This document shows positions 1-8,101 of a DNA stretch of 35,296 nt, piece after piece. A program made the translations under genes and the position numbers. The stretch comes from Prevotella sp. Lineage in GTDB: Bacteria > Bacteroidota > Bacteroidia > Bacteroidales > Bacteroidaceae. The notes under the pieces were generated by a model that did not search any database, was not told the DNA's origin, and worked only from the letters and a program-made list of their open reading frames with translations. Every line of letters starts with the position of its first letter. The stretch's first letter is position 1. The DNA is taken from the NCBI GenBank assembly GCA_022732315.1, contig JAIJUV010000011.1, positions 1 to 35,296 of the forward strand, given 5' to 3'.

Positions 1-108
1 GAGCGTCGAAAGACCGCATTGACCACCAAAGCTAACACTACCACCACGAAGGCAGAGACGGAAACCGCTTGTTGCGCCGGACGTATTCCAATAATAAGCA
101 CACCAGTA
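1..108 (-). other. Putative DGR variable region (VR), partial
   Basis: This covers codons 423-458 of the gene above. Clustered NNY codons at Tyr, Ser, Gly, Phe and Ser positions surround an invariant-looking core encoding GFRLCLRGG. That is the pattern left by adenine-specific mutagenesis of AAC/AAT codons. The VR would continue left of the window. I saw no second copy (template repeat) elsewhere in the window by eye. Confidence 0.55.
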
Positions 109-1374
109 GGTAGTCTGGCTGCCTCCGACGGCCGTTGGAAAATTCTCCAGGTTGTCCATGGAGAGCATGGTTGCCCAGCCTTCGCCTTTTTTGATGGATG
201 TGCTGTAGGCAATCATTCCTGTGGCATTACCGACAGTCCATGAACCATAGATGGAAGGTGCTACAAGGTGGGTGACTGTCGTATCTTCGTTGGCCCTTAC
301 GAACTCATCATCCATATGATACCAGAGATGACCGTAAGAGTTTTTAAGGCCGAAGAAGGAGTTGACCTTGGCCGCATACCAGGTAGAGCCGTCATCGTTG
401 AGTATATTGACGGTAGTCTCTCCGCAGCTATCGCCCAGGTCGAGACCGGCATCCATCGGGACGAGCGGGCGGCAGCCGTTGTAGCTATTCCACGCACTCC
501 AGTCTTTTTGTGTCACGCCAGGACCAAGACCACCCTGATAGAGTCCGTTTGCATCTCGCTCTGTGTTGACTGCCGCCTGTGCGTAGTGGGTGCCGAAGAT
601 AACCCCGAAGAGCGCAGCGGTCACGGCGAAGTGGCGCATCGAGGAACAGAGCCACCCCGTGCCGTTCTTTCTGGCCGCAGCTCGCCAGTACTCTGTGTTT
701 TGGTTGCAGGCTGGCTTGCCGAGGAACGAGCGGTTGGTGTTGTCGAGTGTGGCATCGTTATTGCCACCTCTGTAGTCTGCGCCTGTATTAAGGAAGCTAA
801 CCAGACGACCTGTGCTGCGCTCTAAAGTGGCATGGCCAGAGGCAGAACGTGATCCGATAGGGATTGTGTAGTTATATTCACCTTTGATTGGAGTAAGTCC
901 AACCTTCATATAGAACAAGCGGCCTACGGTCTTGAATACCAGATAGAACTTACGGTTCCATCCCCACTGGTAATGTCCCTCTGATCCGTCTAACTTTGCA
1001 GCCTCTCCTGTGGCATATTTGTGATGATCTTTGGAGTCGAGTTTTCGGCGGCTATGGTCATTCTTGACCAGGTAGCAACCGAGACCAAGCTGAATTGGCA
1101 GCTCTCTCAAGAGCTCAAGCGATCCCACATAGGTTGCTGCCTGAGGGGTTGCGTTGTCTAGATTCCAGACACGCCCGCACCAAAGATTCTGTCCCATATC
1201 TACAGCGTCTTTGAGCGACATCTGCTGTGCCGTGCCCGTCTTTCTATCGTAGACCTCAATCTGTTTGTCTGTCGAGGAAGTGTCGGCAGCAGGGAGGTCT
1301 GCCACCTGCTGCGCCCCGTCGAAGGCTGCGATGATAGCCTTGACCTTAGCCTCTTCTTCTGATGTTAATGCCAT
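1..1374 (-). CDS. DGR-type variable tail protein (C-type-lectin-like), C-terminus cut by window edge
   Basis: Open from the ATG at 1374 to the window edge (458 codons, no stop), so it is partial. It is probably a receptor-binding tail-tip or fibre protein. The N-terminus is a short helical attachment region (MALTSEEEAKVKAIIAAF). The last ~200 residues are rich in Trp, Gly and Asn, with segments such as WLCSSMRHFAV, YNGCRPLVPMDAG and finally SGFRLCLRGG. That last motif is typical of the formylglycine-generating-enzyme/C-lectin fold used by DGR target proteins. The final ~36 codons contain many NNC/NNT codons (TAT TAT, TCC GGC, AGC, AGC TTT GGT GGT), as expected where AAY codons of a template repeat have been mutagenised. 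It is the last visible gene of the tail operon. The DGR assignment is inference because RT and template repeat are not visible. Confidence 0.75.
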   Translation of the reverse strand, partial: MALTSEEEAKVKAIIAAFDGAQQVADLPAADTSSTDKQIEVYDRKTGTAQQMSLKDAVDMGQNLWCGRVWNLDNATPQAATYVGSLELLRELPIQLGLGCYLVKNDHSRRKLDSKDHHKYATGEAAKLDGSEGHYQWGWNRKFYLVFKTVGRLFYMKVGLTPIKGEYNYTIPIGSRSASGHATLERSTGRLVSFLNTGADYRGGNNDATLDNTNRSFLGKPACNQNTEYWRAAARKNGTGWLCSSMRHFAVTAALFGVIFGTHYAQAAVNTERDANGLYQGGLGPGVTQKDWSAWNSYNGCRPLVPMDAGLDLGDSCGETTVNILNDDGSTWYAAKVNSFFGLKNSYGHLWYHMDDEFVRANEDTTVTHLVAPSIYGSWTVGNATGMIAYSTSIKKGEGWATMLSMDNLENFPTAVGGSQTTYWCAYYWNTSGATSGFRLCLRGGSVSFGGQCGLSTL

Positions 1375-1409
1375 AATTAAACTGTATTTAATTGATTAAA
1401 CAATGTGAT

Positions 1410-2171
1410 TTAAATGATGCGTAATGATGAGCCCACCTTGCGTAGCTTTCCCGATGCCGACAGGCGAAGGCGTGGCTGGTGTATAGTGATGCTCACCTCT
1501 TGCCAAAGCGGTGTGTTGGCTGTGGGGATGACCCAGAACTTGGTCGTTCCCTCGCCCTTGACGATGAGGTTGCCGCTTGGGTCTGCCACCAGCGAGTCGC
1601 CCTCGGCACGCTGGAAGAGCACGCTCTGAGGGAGGTAGCTCGGAATGAGATTTACATCGATGCGCTGCGCCACTTTATTGCGTAGGCTGATTTCCGGGAG
1701 ATAGTCTAGAAACATGCGCGACGGCGCGATGAAGCCTGTGGCTATCTGACCTGCCAATCCATCCATTTGTGCAATCTTGGCATCGGCTCGTTTGGCGGCA
1801 GCATCTGCCTCAGTAGCCTTTGTCTCAGCTAGAGCTGCTTGTGCTGCTGCAGCTGTAGCCTGCTCTTGTGCAGTATTGGCTGCACTCTGAGCGAGATTTG
1901 CTGCCTTGTTGGCATCGTCGGCTGCACTCTGTGCCTTGATGGTTGGTGTCTTATCGAGCCATCTGCGCCATTTGGTGTTTGTACCCGAAGGAGTTGTTGT
2001 GTTACCATCCTCCAGTGACGCATAGACTCCTGTAGATGTATGAACTATATCCCCTTCATCGTAGCCCCTAACAGTCTGTCCATCCTCTTCATATGAGTAG
2101 TCCGACTTCCAGGTACCTTGATCGGTGAAGGCGACATTACCAACAACAATGATATTTGTATTATCTGCCAT
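1410..2171 (-). CDS. Tail fibre/tip protein with Ala-rich coiled coil
   Basis: 253 aa. The N-terminal ~75 residues (GDIVHTSTGVYASLEDGNTT) resemble the carbohydrate-binding-like or attachment modules common in tail fibres. Residues ~80-140 are Ala/Lys/Glu/Gln-rich (AANLAQSAANTAQEQ, AETKATEADAAAKRADAK) and should form a long trimeric coiled coil. The C-terminus is beta-rich and basic. It lies 8 bases downstream of another coiled-coil fibre protein and just before the DGR-type protein, so it is probably a structural fibre or adaptor holding the variable tip. No enzymatic motif is visible, and the exact role is unknown. Confidence 0.65.
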   Translation of the reverse strand: MADNTNIIVVGNVAFTDQGTWKSDYSYEEDGQTVRGYDEGDIVHTSTGVYASLEDGNTTTPSGTNTKWRRWLDKTPTIKAQSAADDANKAANLAQSAANTAQEQATAAAAQAALAETKATEADAAAKRADAKIAQMDGLAGQIATGFIAPSRMFLDYLPEISLRNKVAQRIDVNLIPSYLPQSVLFQRAEGDSLVADPSGNLIVKGEGTTKFWVIPTANTPLWQEVSITIHQPRLRLSASGKLRKVGSSLRII

Positions 2172-2178
2172 ATATTTA

Positions 2179-2937
2179 TTAAACTTTAATGACTAACTTG
2201 TTTCTACGCTTGACAACATGTTCTGCGACATGGCTTCCGTAATCAATCATAAGTAACTTGTTACGATGCTGGCGGAATGACGGATACATAGCGCCGCCTC
2301 GAGCAATGACACCCGTATCGACATATTCATGCTTGGAGAGGTTCCATTGCCACCAGTTTCCGTTGCTTCCCATTTTGGGTGGATGATCGTTCATTTCCTT
2401 AGCGAGGTCGGTCTGCGTCTTTGAGTTGGTAATGGCGGCGGAGGTATCCTGCTGTCGCTTGGTTTCAGCCGTCTTACGAGCCGTCTCGTTATTATTTCGG
2501 GTAGTTTCGGCATTCTGACGTGCGGTTTCGTTGCTGTTCCTGGTATTTTCTGCCTTTACTCTGTCAGCTTCACCTTGTGTCACCTTAGTGTAAGCTGCAG
2601 CCAGGGCATCCAGGTCTGGGTCTATATCCGTATAGGCTACCACCTGAGCCCACGTTTTGCCATTATCATAACTCACCTCGATACCCATCGTACCACCACG
2701 GAATTGAGGGGTCTTGCCTTCTGCCACGATACCGAGATCTTCGCCGCCTATCTCCCAATGGCCGTTTCTGTTGATTACTGGCTTGATACCTGCGGTAAGG
2801 TAAGCCCTTGCAAACTCGGCAGGTATCTTGGCCTGCGAGCCGTTAGCCATGTAGATCCAGAAGAAGTCGGTACTCACCATAAGGCGGGATGCCGTATTCA
2901 ACTGGCTGGCTACGTCGTTGATGTTTACTGCTGCCAT
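2179..2937 (-). CDS. Tail fibre protein with ETAR-repeat coiled coil
   Basis: 252 aa. The globular N-terminus (to ~110) contains GGTMGIEVSYDNGKTWAQV, a module seen in Bacteroides phage tail proteins. Residues ~125-165 are near-perfect short repeats of the type NETARQNAETTRNNNETARK, i.e. a trimeric coiled-coil stalk. The C-terminus (NWWQWNLSKHEYVDTGV, then a basic tail) may be a small tip domain. It is co-directional and tightly packed with its neighbours in the tail operon. Being a fibre protein is well supported by composition; the specific fibre and its receptor are not known. Confidence 0.65.
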   Translation of the reverse strand: MAAVNINDVASQLNTASRLMVSTDFFWIYMANGSQAKIPAEFARAYLTAGIKPVINRNGHWEIGGEDLGIVAEGKTPQFRGGTMGIEVSYDNGKTWAQVVAYTDIDPDLDALAAAYTKVTQGEADRVKAENTRNSNETARQNAETTRNNNETARKTAETKRQQDTSAAITNSKTQTDLAKEMNDHPPKMGSNGNWWQWNLSKHEYVDTGVIARGGAMYPSFRQHRNKLLMIDYGSHVAEHVVKRRNKLVIKV

Positions 2938-2941
2938 AATG

Positions 2942-3208
2942 CTATTCTGTTTTAATCTGCTTCATTACCCCTTCGCCTGCAGCCGGAGTAAGCAGTTGCT
3001 CGGCCACACGACTTATGATTTCCTTCTCACTATCATCAATCTCCACTTCGCCCTGAGTTTCGTAGAGCTTATGAGCGAGCACGGAACAGGCTAATCCCTG
3101 CCCGCGCTCATAGATGACGTTAGCTATCTCCTTGCGCATGTCAACTACTGCGCATTGCGTTTTACTGAGATCGGTAAAGACCTCTACTCTTTCTAGATTT
3201 ATCTTCAT
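2942..3208 (-). CDS. Small conserved tail-region protein, unknown function
   Basis: 88 aa from the ATG at 3208 (MKINLERVEVFTDL). A longer reading from 3250 is possible but would overlap the end of the large tip gene, whose stop is at 3223-3225, so the inner start is preferred. The protein is helical and acidic with no signal peptide or membrane segment. It sits between the 1616-aa tip protein and the fibre proteins. It may be a fibre assembly chaperone or adaptor, which is inference from position only. Confidence 0.6.
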   Translation of the reverse strand: MKINLERVEVFTDLSKTQCAVVDMRKEIANVIYERGQGLACSVLAHKLYETQGEVEIDDSEKEIISRVAEQLLTPAAGEGVMKQIKTE

Positions 3209-3222
3209 AATCTTATGTTTTG

Positions 3223-6200
3223 TTAATGATATATATACTGCAACTGCCAATTATATCCATCCCAAACAAGAATATTGAACTGCCCGACATCATCAGAATA
3301 AAACTTATCTGAGGTTGTATGTATCTTGCCGCAGCAATATAGTCTTCGGCCTGAAACAACAGGGTCGAAATATATTCTGCTATTACCCTGTATAACAATG
3401 AGCATCTGGCCCGCCATAGGGTTCTTCGGAAGCTTTACATCCACATTGCTGCTGTTTGTCATAACAATAATGCCTACTCTGTTGTTATCGATAGCATTCT
3501 GCTCTTTGGTACTTGGACCAGACGTTATTAAAACATTCTGCGCAATACATCCAAGCAGATTACCACCAATACTTCGGATTCCGATACCTCCGTCTGTATC
3601 AACGTTGAGAGCCGCAGCAGCAGGATTACTATAATCACGTACGAGCTGATAATCTCCTGTTCTATAATTGTAGAGACTATATTTACGGATGATCATCGCA
3701 TTATTATTGGCATATCCCTCTAGGGCAGAGCCATACATATCGCATGCCCTTTGGTTTCTGTGATAAACGGTACCGTCAGAATTTATGACTGGCGCCAAAT
3801 CGGCAGCCATACCTGCTGCTACTTCTCTGACGCAGGAATTAGTACGGGCCAGCCAAAGCGAACTATGTTCTAACATTATTCCATTCTTGAGCTCCCAGCC
3901 TTTAGCATCACTAGAATACGAACCGATACTCAAACCCGCATCCGTAATTTTCAATCCGCCAATCTGACCTGAAGTTGCATTAATCGTTCCTGTAATCACG
4001 GCATCCTTTGCTGTCAGTTTACCACCCCTCGTGATAGAAGTAGTAGCCTTGCTGCCTTCAGTACCACCTATCCAGAACGCATAATCTGCATTGTTCTGCA
4101 CCCAACGGAACGAACCGAAGATATTATCGCCTTCCATCAGATTGAACTGCTGACCCTGGGCAAACTTCAGAACCGCATTCTTTGCCACGATAAGAGGAGA
4201 GTACATCGGACCGGCATCGCTCAGTTTTACCCACAGCTTGTTACCGTCTGAGTCGGTAGCCGAAGGGTCGAAGGAACTGCCTGTAGCCGTATGCGTAACG
4301 TTGCATTGGTAGATAGACCAGCCGTCGTTGGCATTACTGTCCTCGATATATATCAGGTCGATATACTTCTGCTCAAGGGTTAGCGCAGAATCATTATGAT
4401 ACGTTGCCCCGCTCTTCCATCCTTCGGAATTCCGGACGATACAACCGTTCTTACCCATCTTGCCAGCTTCTGCAAAGTTGGCTACCACAACAGGCTGGCT
4501 CCAATCGTCCTGAACAGAGTCAGTACCATGCTTTCCTGTGCGGACCGATTCCCAGATAAACCGGTTCGTAGATGATACAGCTAGCCGTTTCGCCGTCCAT
4601 CCTCCCTGTAGGATACCATTTGTACGGTAAGGCTTGGCTGGCGCCTCCGTATCGTTAGTGGTAGCGATATAGGCGCGCTCCATAACCACAGCTTCAGCCT
4701 GCATCGGCAAAGCCTTACCCCAGGATATGTTACCAACGCTATCTACGGTTCCATCGGTACGCCAAAGACTTTCGGTAAGAGATATCATCGATTGCCAGGC
4801 AAAGAGACCATAATCGCCAAAGCTGTCAGTACCGCCATCCTTGAAATATCCGATGAAGAAATAATATTCTCCCGCATCAGGCATGGATAATTCAGCCACA
4901 AGACTCTGGCCGTCGCCACTTACTACATAGGCGTGCTTCGATCTGTTGAGATATTCGCTATCTTCCTTTATCTGCTCACCTTTGCTATTGATAACCTCAG
5001 ACGGCAGATAGAGACTAGAGATACATACCAGGTCCCAGTTGGCTTCAGAGTAAGACTTCAGTATCACTCTGAGATAGCTATCCTGGAAATGGTTAACAAC
5101 CTTAATACGACGTATGCACTTGCCGTTATTACCAAGAGAGGAAGGAGTCTTATAGAAAGTTTTCTTCTGCTTGATACCATCTAACAGAATTTCACTTTCT
5201 TCTGTTCCCCATGCATTAGTACTGCTGTTGTACCGGTCGACAATCTCATCTGTTGTAATCTTACCACCCAGCACGATGCTCTTACCACCCGTAGCAGGAG
5301 CCTTCTTCGTCCAACCATGGCCAATATTATCCTGCGCTTTATCATATTCGGCAAGCGTTTTCAGGAAAGGAAGATCTGATGGTTCTGAAGCTGAAGACTG
5401 ATAGCCTACGATAAGGCCATCACCATCCTTCGCTTTATAACCTCCACATGAGAAGTTTATAACTTCGTCCCCATCCGTAAACCGCGTAATTTTCATTATC
5501 CACAGCCACGGAGTGGCATCATTAAAGGCAATTTTGTTGAAGTCTTTACTGCCAGAGTCTCTGAATAATGACGGCTTCTGGTCTACTACAGAACTTTTTC
5601 CAGCATAATACCAGGTTTCGACACTTGAAATGCTCTTCGGGTAACGGTTGAAAAGCTTAGGTTCAGAGAAACTGCCATCTGCTCCTACCTCTCCCGTCTT
5701 GTATGCCACATATACATACTGCTTCTCCCGAGTCGGCTCCATCGGATCATCCTGCCACCCCATAGGCTGCAAAACGCCATTTCGACGGTAAGGCTGTGTA
5801 ATGAAATTCGATTCAGACTGATCGGAGAGATAATAGATGTACTCATATCCATCGCCATCCGCTCCACAGGTGAGTACCGGAACGCTTTCCTTATCCAGTA
5901 CATTACCGGAAGCATCGTATAAAACGAACACCACCTGGCGGGCATTACTCTGCACAGATACCTCTGCGCCTATTTCCATGTCGGTATCAGGAGTATCTGC
6001 AGTTCCATACTTCAGATGATACCCTGCCGGTAATTCTGTCAGCTTATATCTCTTATCGTCGGATGATGTTGCCCATATATCGCATGAGATACTTTTTGCG
6101 CTCATATTGCCCTGATTGTCTATAATCACGCTATCGGCAGAAGGTATCAGCTCGTAGACTACTGTATCAGACGATTTCAAAATGGTAAGTTCTCGGGTAT

Positions 6201-8073
6201 ACTCGTAGCTGGCTCCGGCATAGATACCTGTTACAGTAATGTTCAGTTTCGTAACCTGGTCGAGCGTATCAGCAGTAAGATTATCTACGTCAATGGTGAT
6301 TACTTTCGCCTTACCGTCAATACTCATTGAAGTCTTCAAGCCTGCCACTTTAGAGATATTGAGTGACGAAATCGCCCATGGCTCGTTATGATACATAAGT
6401 GATACCTTGGTCTTAATAGGGAAACCGATATACTTGCCAGCTCTGGTATTCCAGGCTACCGATGCACTCTCGTTGCTCAGATCGCAAACCATGAATGGAA
6501 GGCTGTCATGCTGGATACGGATAGGCATCTGCACCGTTTTCGAGGTCTTTCCCTCCAGTTCTACGACGATGGTCACCATCGCATCCGACATTTTACGCAT
6601 AGCTGCGTAATCGAAATTGGTATCATCCGCAGTTCCGGCAACACCATCCTTGATGTTCCTGATACCCTTGATAAAAACGGTAGAGTTCTTTACCTCTACG
6701 TCGCAGTCCTCGCTTACTACATACAAGCGATAATGGCCTTCTGTCACGTCCTCGCTATTCGCATCTTCTTCGAGCAGAATATCCATACCCTTACGCACGA
6801 AGACTGCCGTAGAGATGCGGTACTGCTTGGTAGCCTTGCCCTCGTCCTGAGTATAGAGACCATTAATGACATTACCCATATCATCTACCGTGACGACACT
6901 CTGATACTGAGAGAGACTCACATCATAAGCCTTCGCCTCGTTCTTCAGGTCGTCCAGTCCGGAAAGACCTTGCAGGTAGTTGATGTTGCCACCGAAGTAG
7001 ATATTATCCTGTACGTAGATACCATTACCCTCCGGACGCACAATACTGCCATCCCTTTTAGTCAAAGCCAGACCACTAAGCCATCCGTATCTCGCCACAC
7101 GATTCTGCGGCAGCACTTCCCAGTTGCATACACCATCCAGCACCTCGATATAGCTGTTTCCCCTCGAAGAAAAATACATGCTACTCTGGCGCTTATCATC
7201 GGTAAAGCTACCATACTGCGCAAAATCCATATAGGCGCAAGGATCCGGAGTTGCCTCCGAACGTTTACCATATTCGAATACGAACTTACCCTTCTCGCTA
7301 GTGATGATTTTCTTCACATAAAAGTAAGTAGTAAAGAAACCTTTATGCAGAACGAAATTGCAATCATCCAACGCGCCTTCGGTATTTTTATCTGAACCAT
7401 GGGCGTTATCTATATCGGCATAGATACCGCGACAGATATCTCCCACCTGCAGAGATCCGTAATCGTTTTCCTCCAGATGTAGAGCGATGATGTGTTTCCC
7501 GGTATCTACACTCTCGATGGTTCCATAGCCGTTGGTATTCCATTGCTCCGCTTTGGTTACAGAGATTTCGTTGAAGACAAACTTAGGAGCAGAGATAAAC
7601 TGACGGACGAACAGGCTGTTCATCTCTGCGTCACCATTATTATCGATACTTGCGCCGGAACCATAAGCTCCGGAAACGAAATTGTATGTCATGAAGGCAT
7701 AGAGTTTCGCCAATCCCTCGCCAGTTATCTGGCTCTTTCCGTCTCCAAGCTTCAACCCTTTCAGCAGAGATATCACATCCTCGAAGGTAATCTTACCTTT
7801 AGCCGTATCGTCTATATCCTTGCGAATGTATCTCTGTAAGACCTCCGCTTCTTCGTCAAGCTCTCCCGCCTTGTCGGCGTACTTTGCGCGATCAGCAGCA
7901 CTAGCCGTATTGGCGCGCATTGCCAGGTCCGCAGACTCTGCTTTCTTTGCCTTACCAGCTCTAGCAGCATATTCTGCTTCAGACACATACTCACCTCCAT
8001 AGCCAGACGCTCCGGAACTATTGCCAGTTCCGGAATTCCCTTTGGGCTTAACTATGATTTTTGTTTCTATCAT
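3223..8073 (-). CDS. Large tail-tip/host-specificity structural protein
   Basis: 1616 aa, the largest gene in the window. The N-terminal ~20-80 residues are Gly/Ser-rich, then Ala/Lys/Asp-rich (AEYAARAGKAKKAESADLA), a probable coiled coil. A central region, roughly 400-700, looks like tandem Ig-like/BACON-like beta domains (TVQMPIRIQHDSLPF, LNITVTGIYAGASYEYTREL). The repeated phrase KPYRTNGILQGGW / QPYRRNGVLQPMGW marks two related modules at ~750 and ~1140. Near 1340, the segment TSITRGGKLTAKDAVITGTI resembles the central spike or tail-tip J-like proteins of Bacteroides phages. It lies directly downstream of the baseplate/hub gene. It probably contacts the host surface or links hub and fibres. 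Confidence 0.7.
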   Translation of the reverse strand: MIETKIIVKPKGNSGTGNSSGASGYGGEYVSEAEYAARAGKAKKAESADLAMRANTASAADRAKYADKAGELDEEAEVLQRYIRKDIDDTAKGKITFEDVISLLKGLKLGDGKSQITGEGLAKLYAFMTYNFVSGAYGSGASIDNNGDAEMNSLFVRQFISAPKFVFNEISVTKAEQWNTNGYGTIESVDTGKHIIALHLEENDYGSLQVGDICRGIYADIDNAHGSDKNTEGALDDCNFVLHKGFFTTYFYVKKIITSEKGKFVFEYGKRSEATPDPCAYMDFAQYGSFTDDKRQSSMYFSSRGNSYIEVLDGVCNWEVLPQNRVARYGWLSGLALTKRDGSIVRPEGNGIYVQDNIYFGGNINYLQGLSGLDDLKNEAKAYDVSLSQYQSVVTVDDMGNVINGLYTQDEGKATKQYRISTAVFVRKGMDILLEEDANSEDVTEGHYRLYVVSEDCDVEVKNSTVFIKGIRNIKDGVAGTADDTNFDYAAMRKMSDAMVTIVVELEGKTSKTVQMPIRIQHDSLPFMVCDLSNESASVAWNTRAGKYIGFPIKTKVSLMYHNEPWAISSLNISKVAGLKTSMSIDGKAKVITIDVDNLTADTLDQVTKLNITVTGIYAGASYEYTRELTILKSSDTVVYELIPSADSVIIDNQGNMSAKSISCDIWATSSDDKRYKLTELPAGYHLKYGTADTPDTDMEIGAEVSVQSNARQVVFVLYDASGNVLDKESVPVLTCGADGDGYEYIYYLSDQSESNFITQPYRRNGVLQPMGWQDDPMEPTREKQYVYVAYKTGEVGADGSFSEPKLFNRYPKSISSVETWYYAGKSSVVDQKPSLFRDSGSKDFNKIAFNDATPWLWIMKITRFTDGDEVINFSCGGYKAKDGDGLIVGYQSSASEPSDLPFLKTLAEYDKAQDNIGHGWTKKAPATGGKSIVLGGKITTDEIVDRYNSSTNAWGTEESEILLDGIKQKKTFYKTPSSLGNNGKCIRRIKVVNHFQDSYLRVILKSYSEANWDLVCISSLYLPSEVINSKGEQIKEDSEYLNRSKHAYVVSGDGQSLVAELSMPDAGEYYFFIGYFKDGGTDSFGDYGLFAWQSMISLTESLWRTDGTVDSVGNISWGKALPMQAEAVVMERAYIATTNDTEAPAKPYRTNGILQGGWTAKRLAVSSTNRFIWESVRTGKHGTDSVQDDWSQPVVVANFAEAGKMGKNGCIVRNSEGWKSGATYHNDSALTLEQKYIDLIYIEDSNANDGWSIYQCNVTHTATGSSFDPSATDSDGNKLWVKLSDAGPMYSPLIVAKNAVLKFAQGQQFNLMEGDNIFGSFRWVQNNADYAFWIGGTEGSKATTSITRGGKLTAKDAVITGTINATSGQIGGLKITDAGLSIGSYSSDAKGWELKNGIMLEHSSLWLARTNSCVREVAAGMAADLAPVINSDGTVYHRNQRACDMYGSALEGYANNNAMIIRKYSLYNYRTGDYQLVRDYSNPAAAALNVDTDGGIGIRSIGGNLLGCIAQNVLITSGPSTKEQNAIDNNRVGIIVMTNSSNVDVKLPKNPMAGQMLIVIQGNSRIYFDPVVSGRRLYCCGKIHTTSDKFYSDDVGQFNILVWDGYNWQLQYIYH

Positions 8074-8101
8074 ACGACTTTATAATATTGTTAGAATATA
8101 A

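Noticed and set aside
6508..7395. 295-codon plus-strand frame opposite the large tip gene
   Set aside because: Antisense shadow: His/Ile/Thr-rich composition, no domain, and the minus-strand gene is continuous and convincing.
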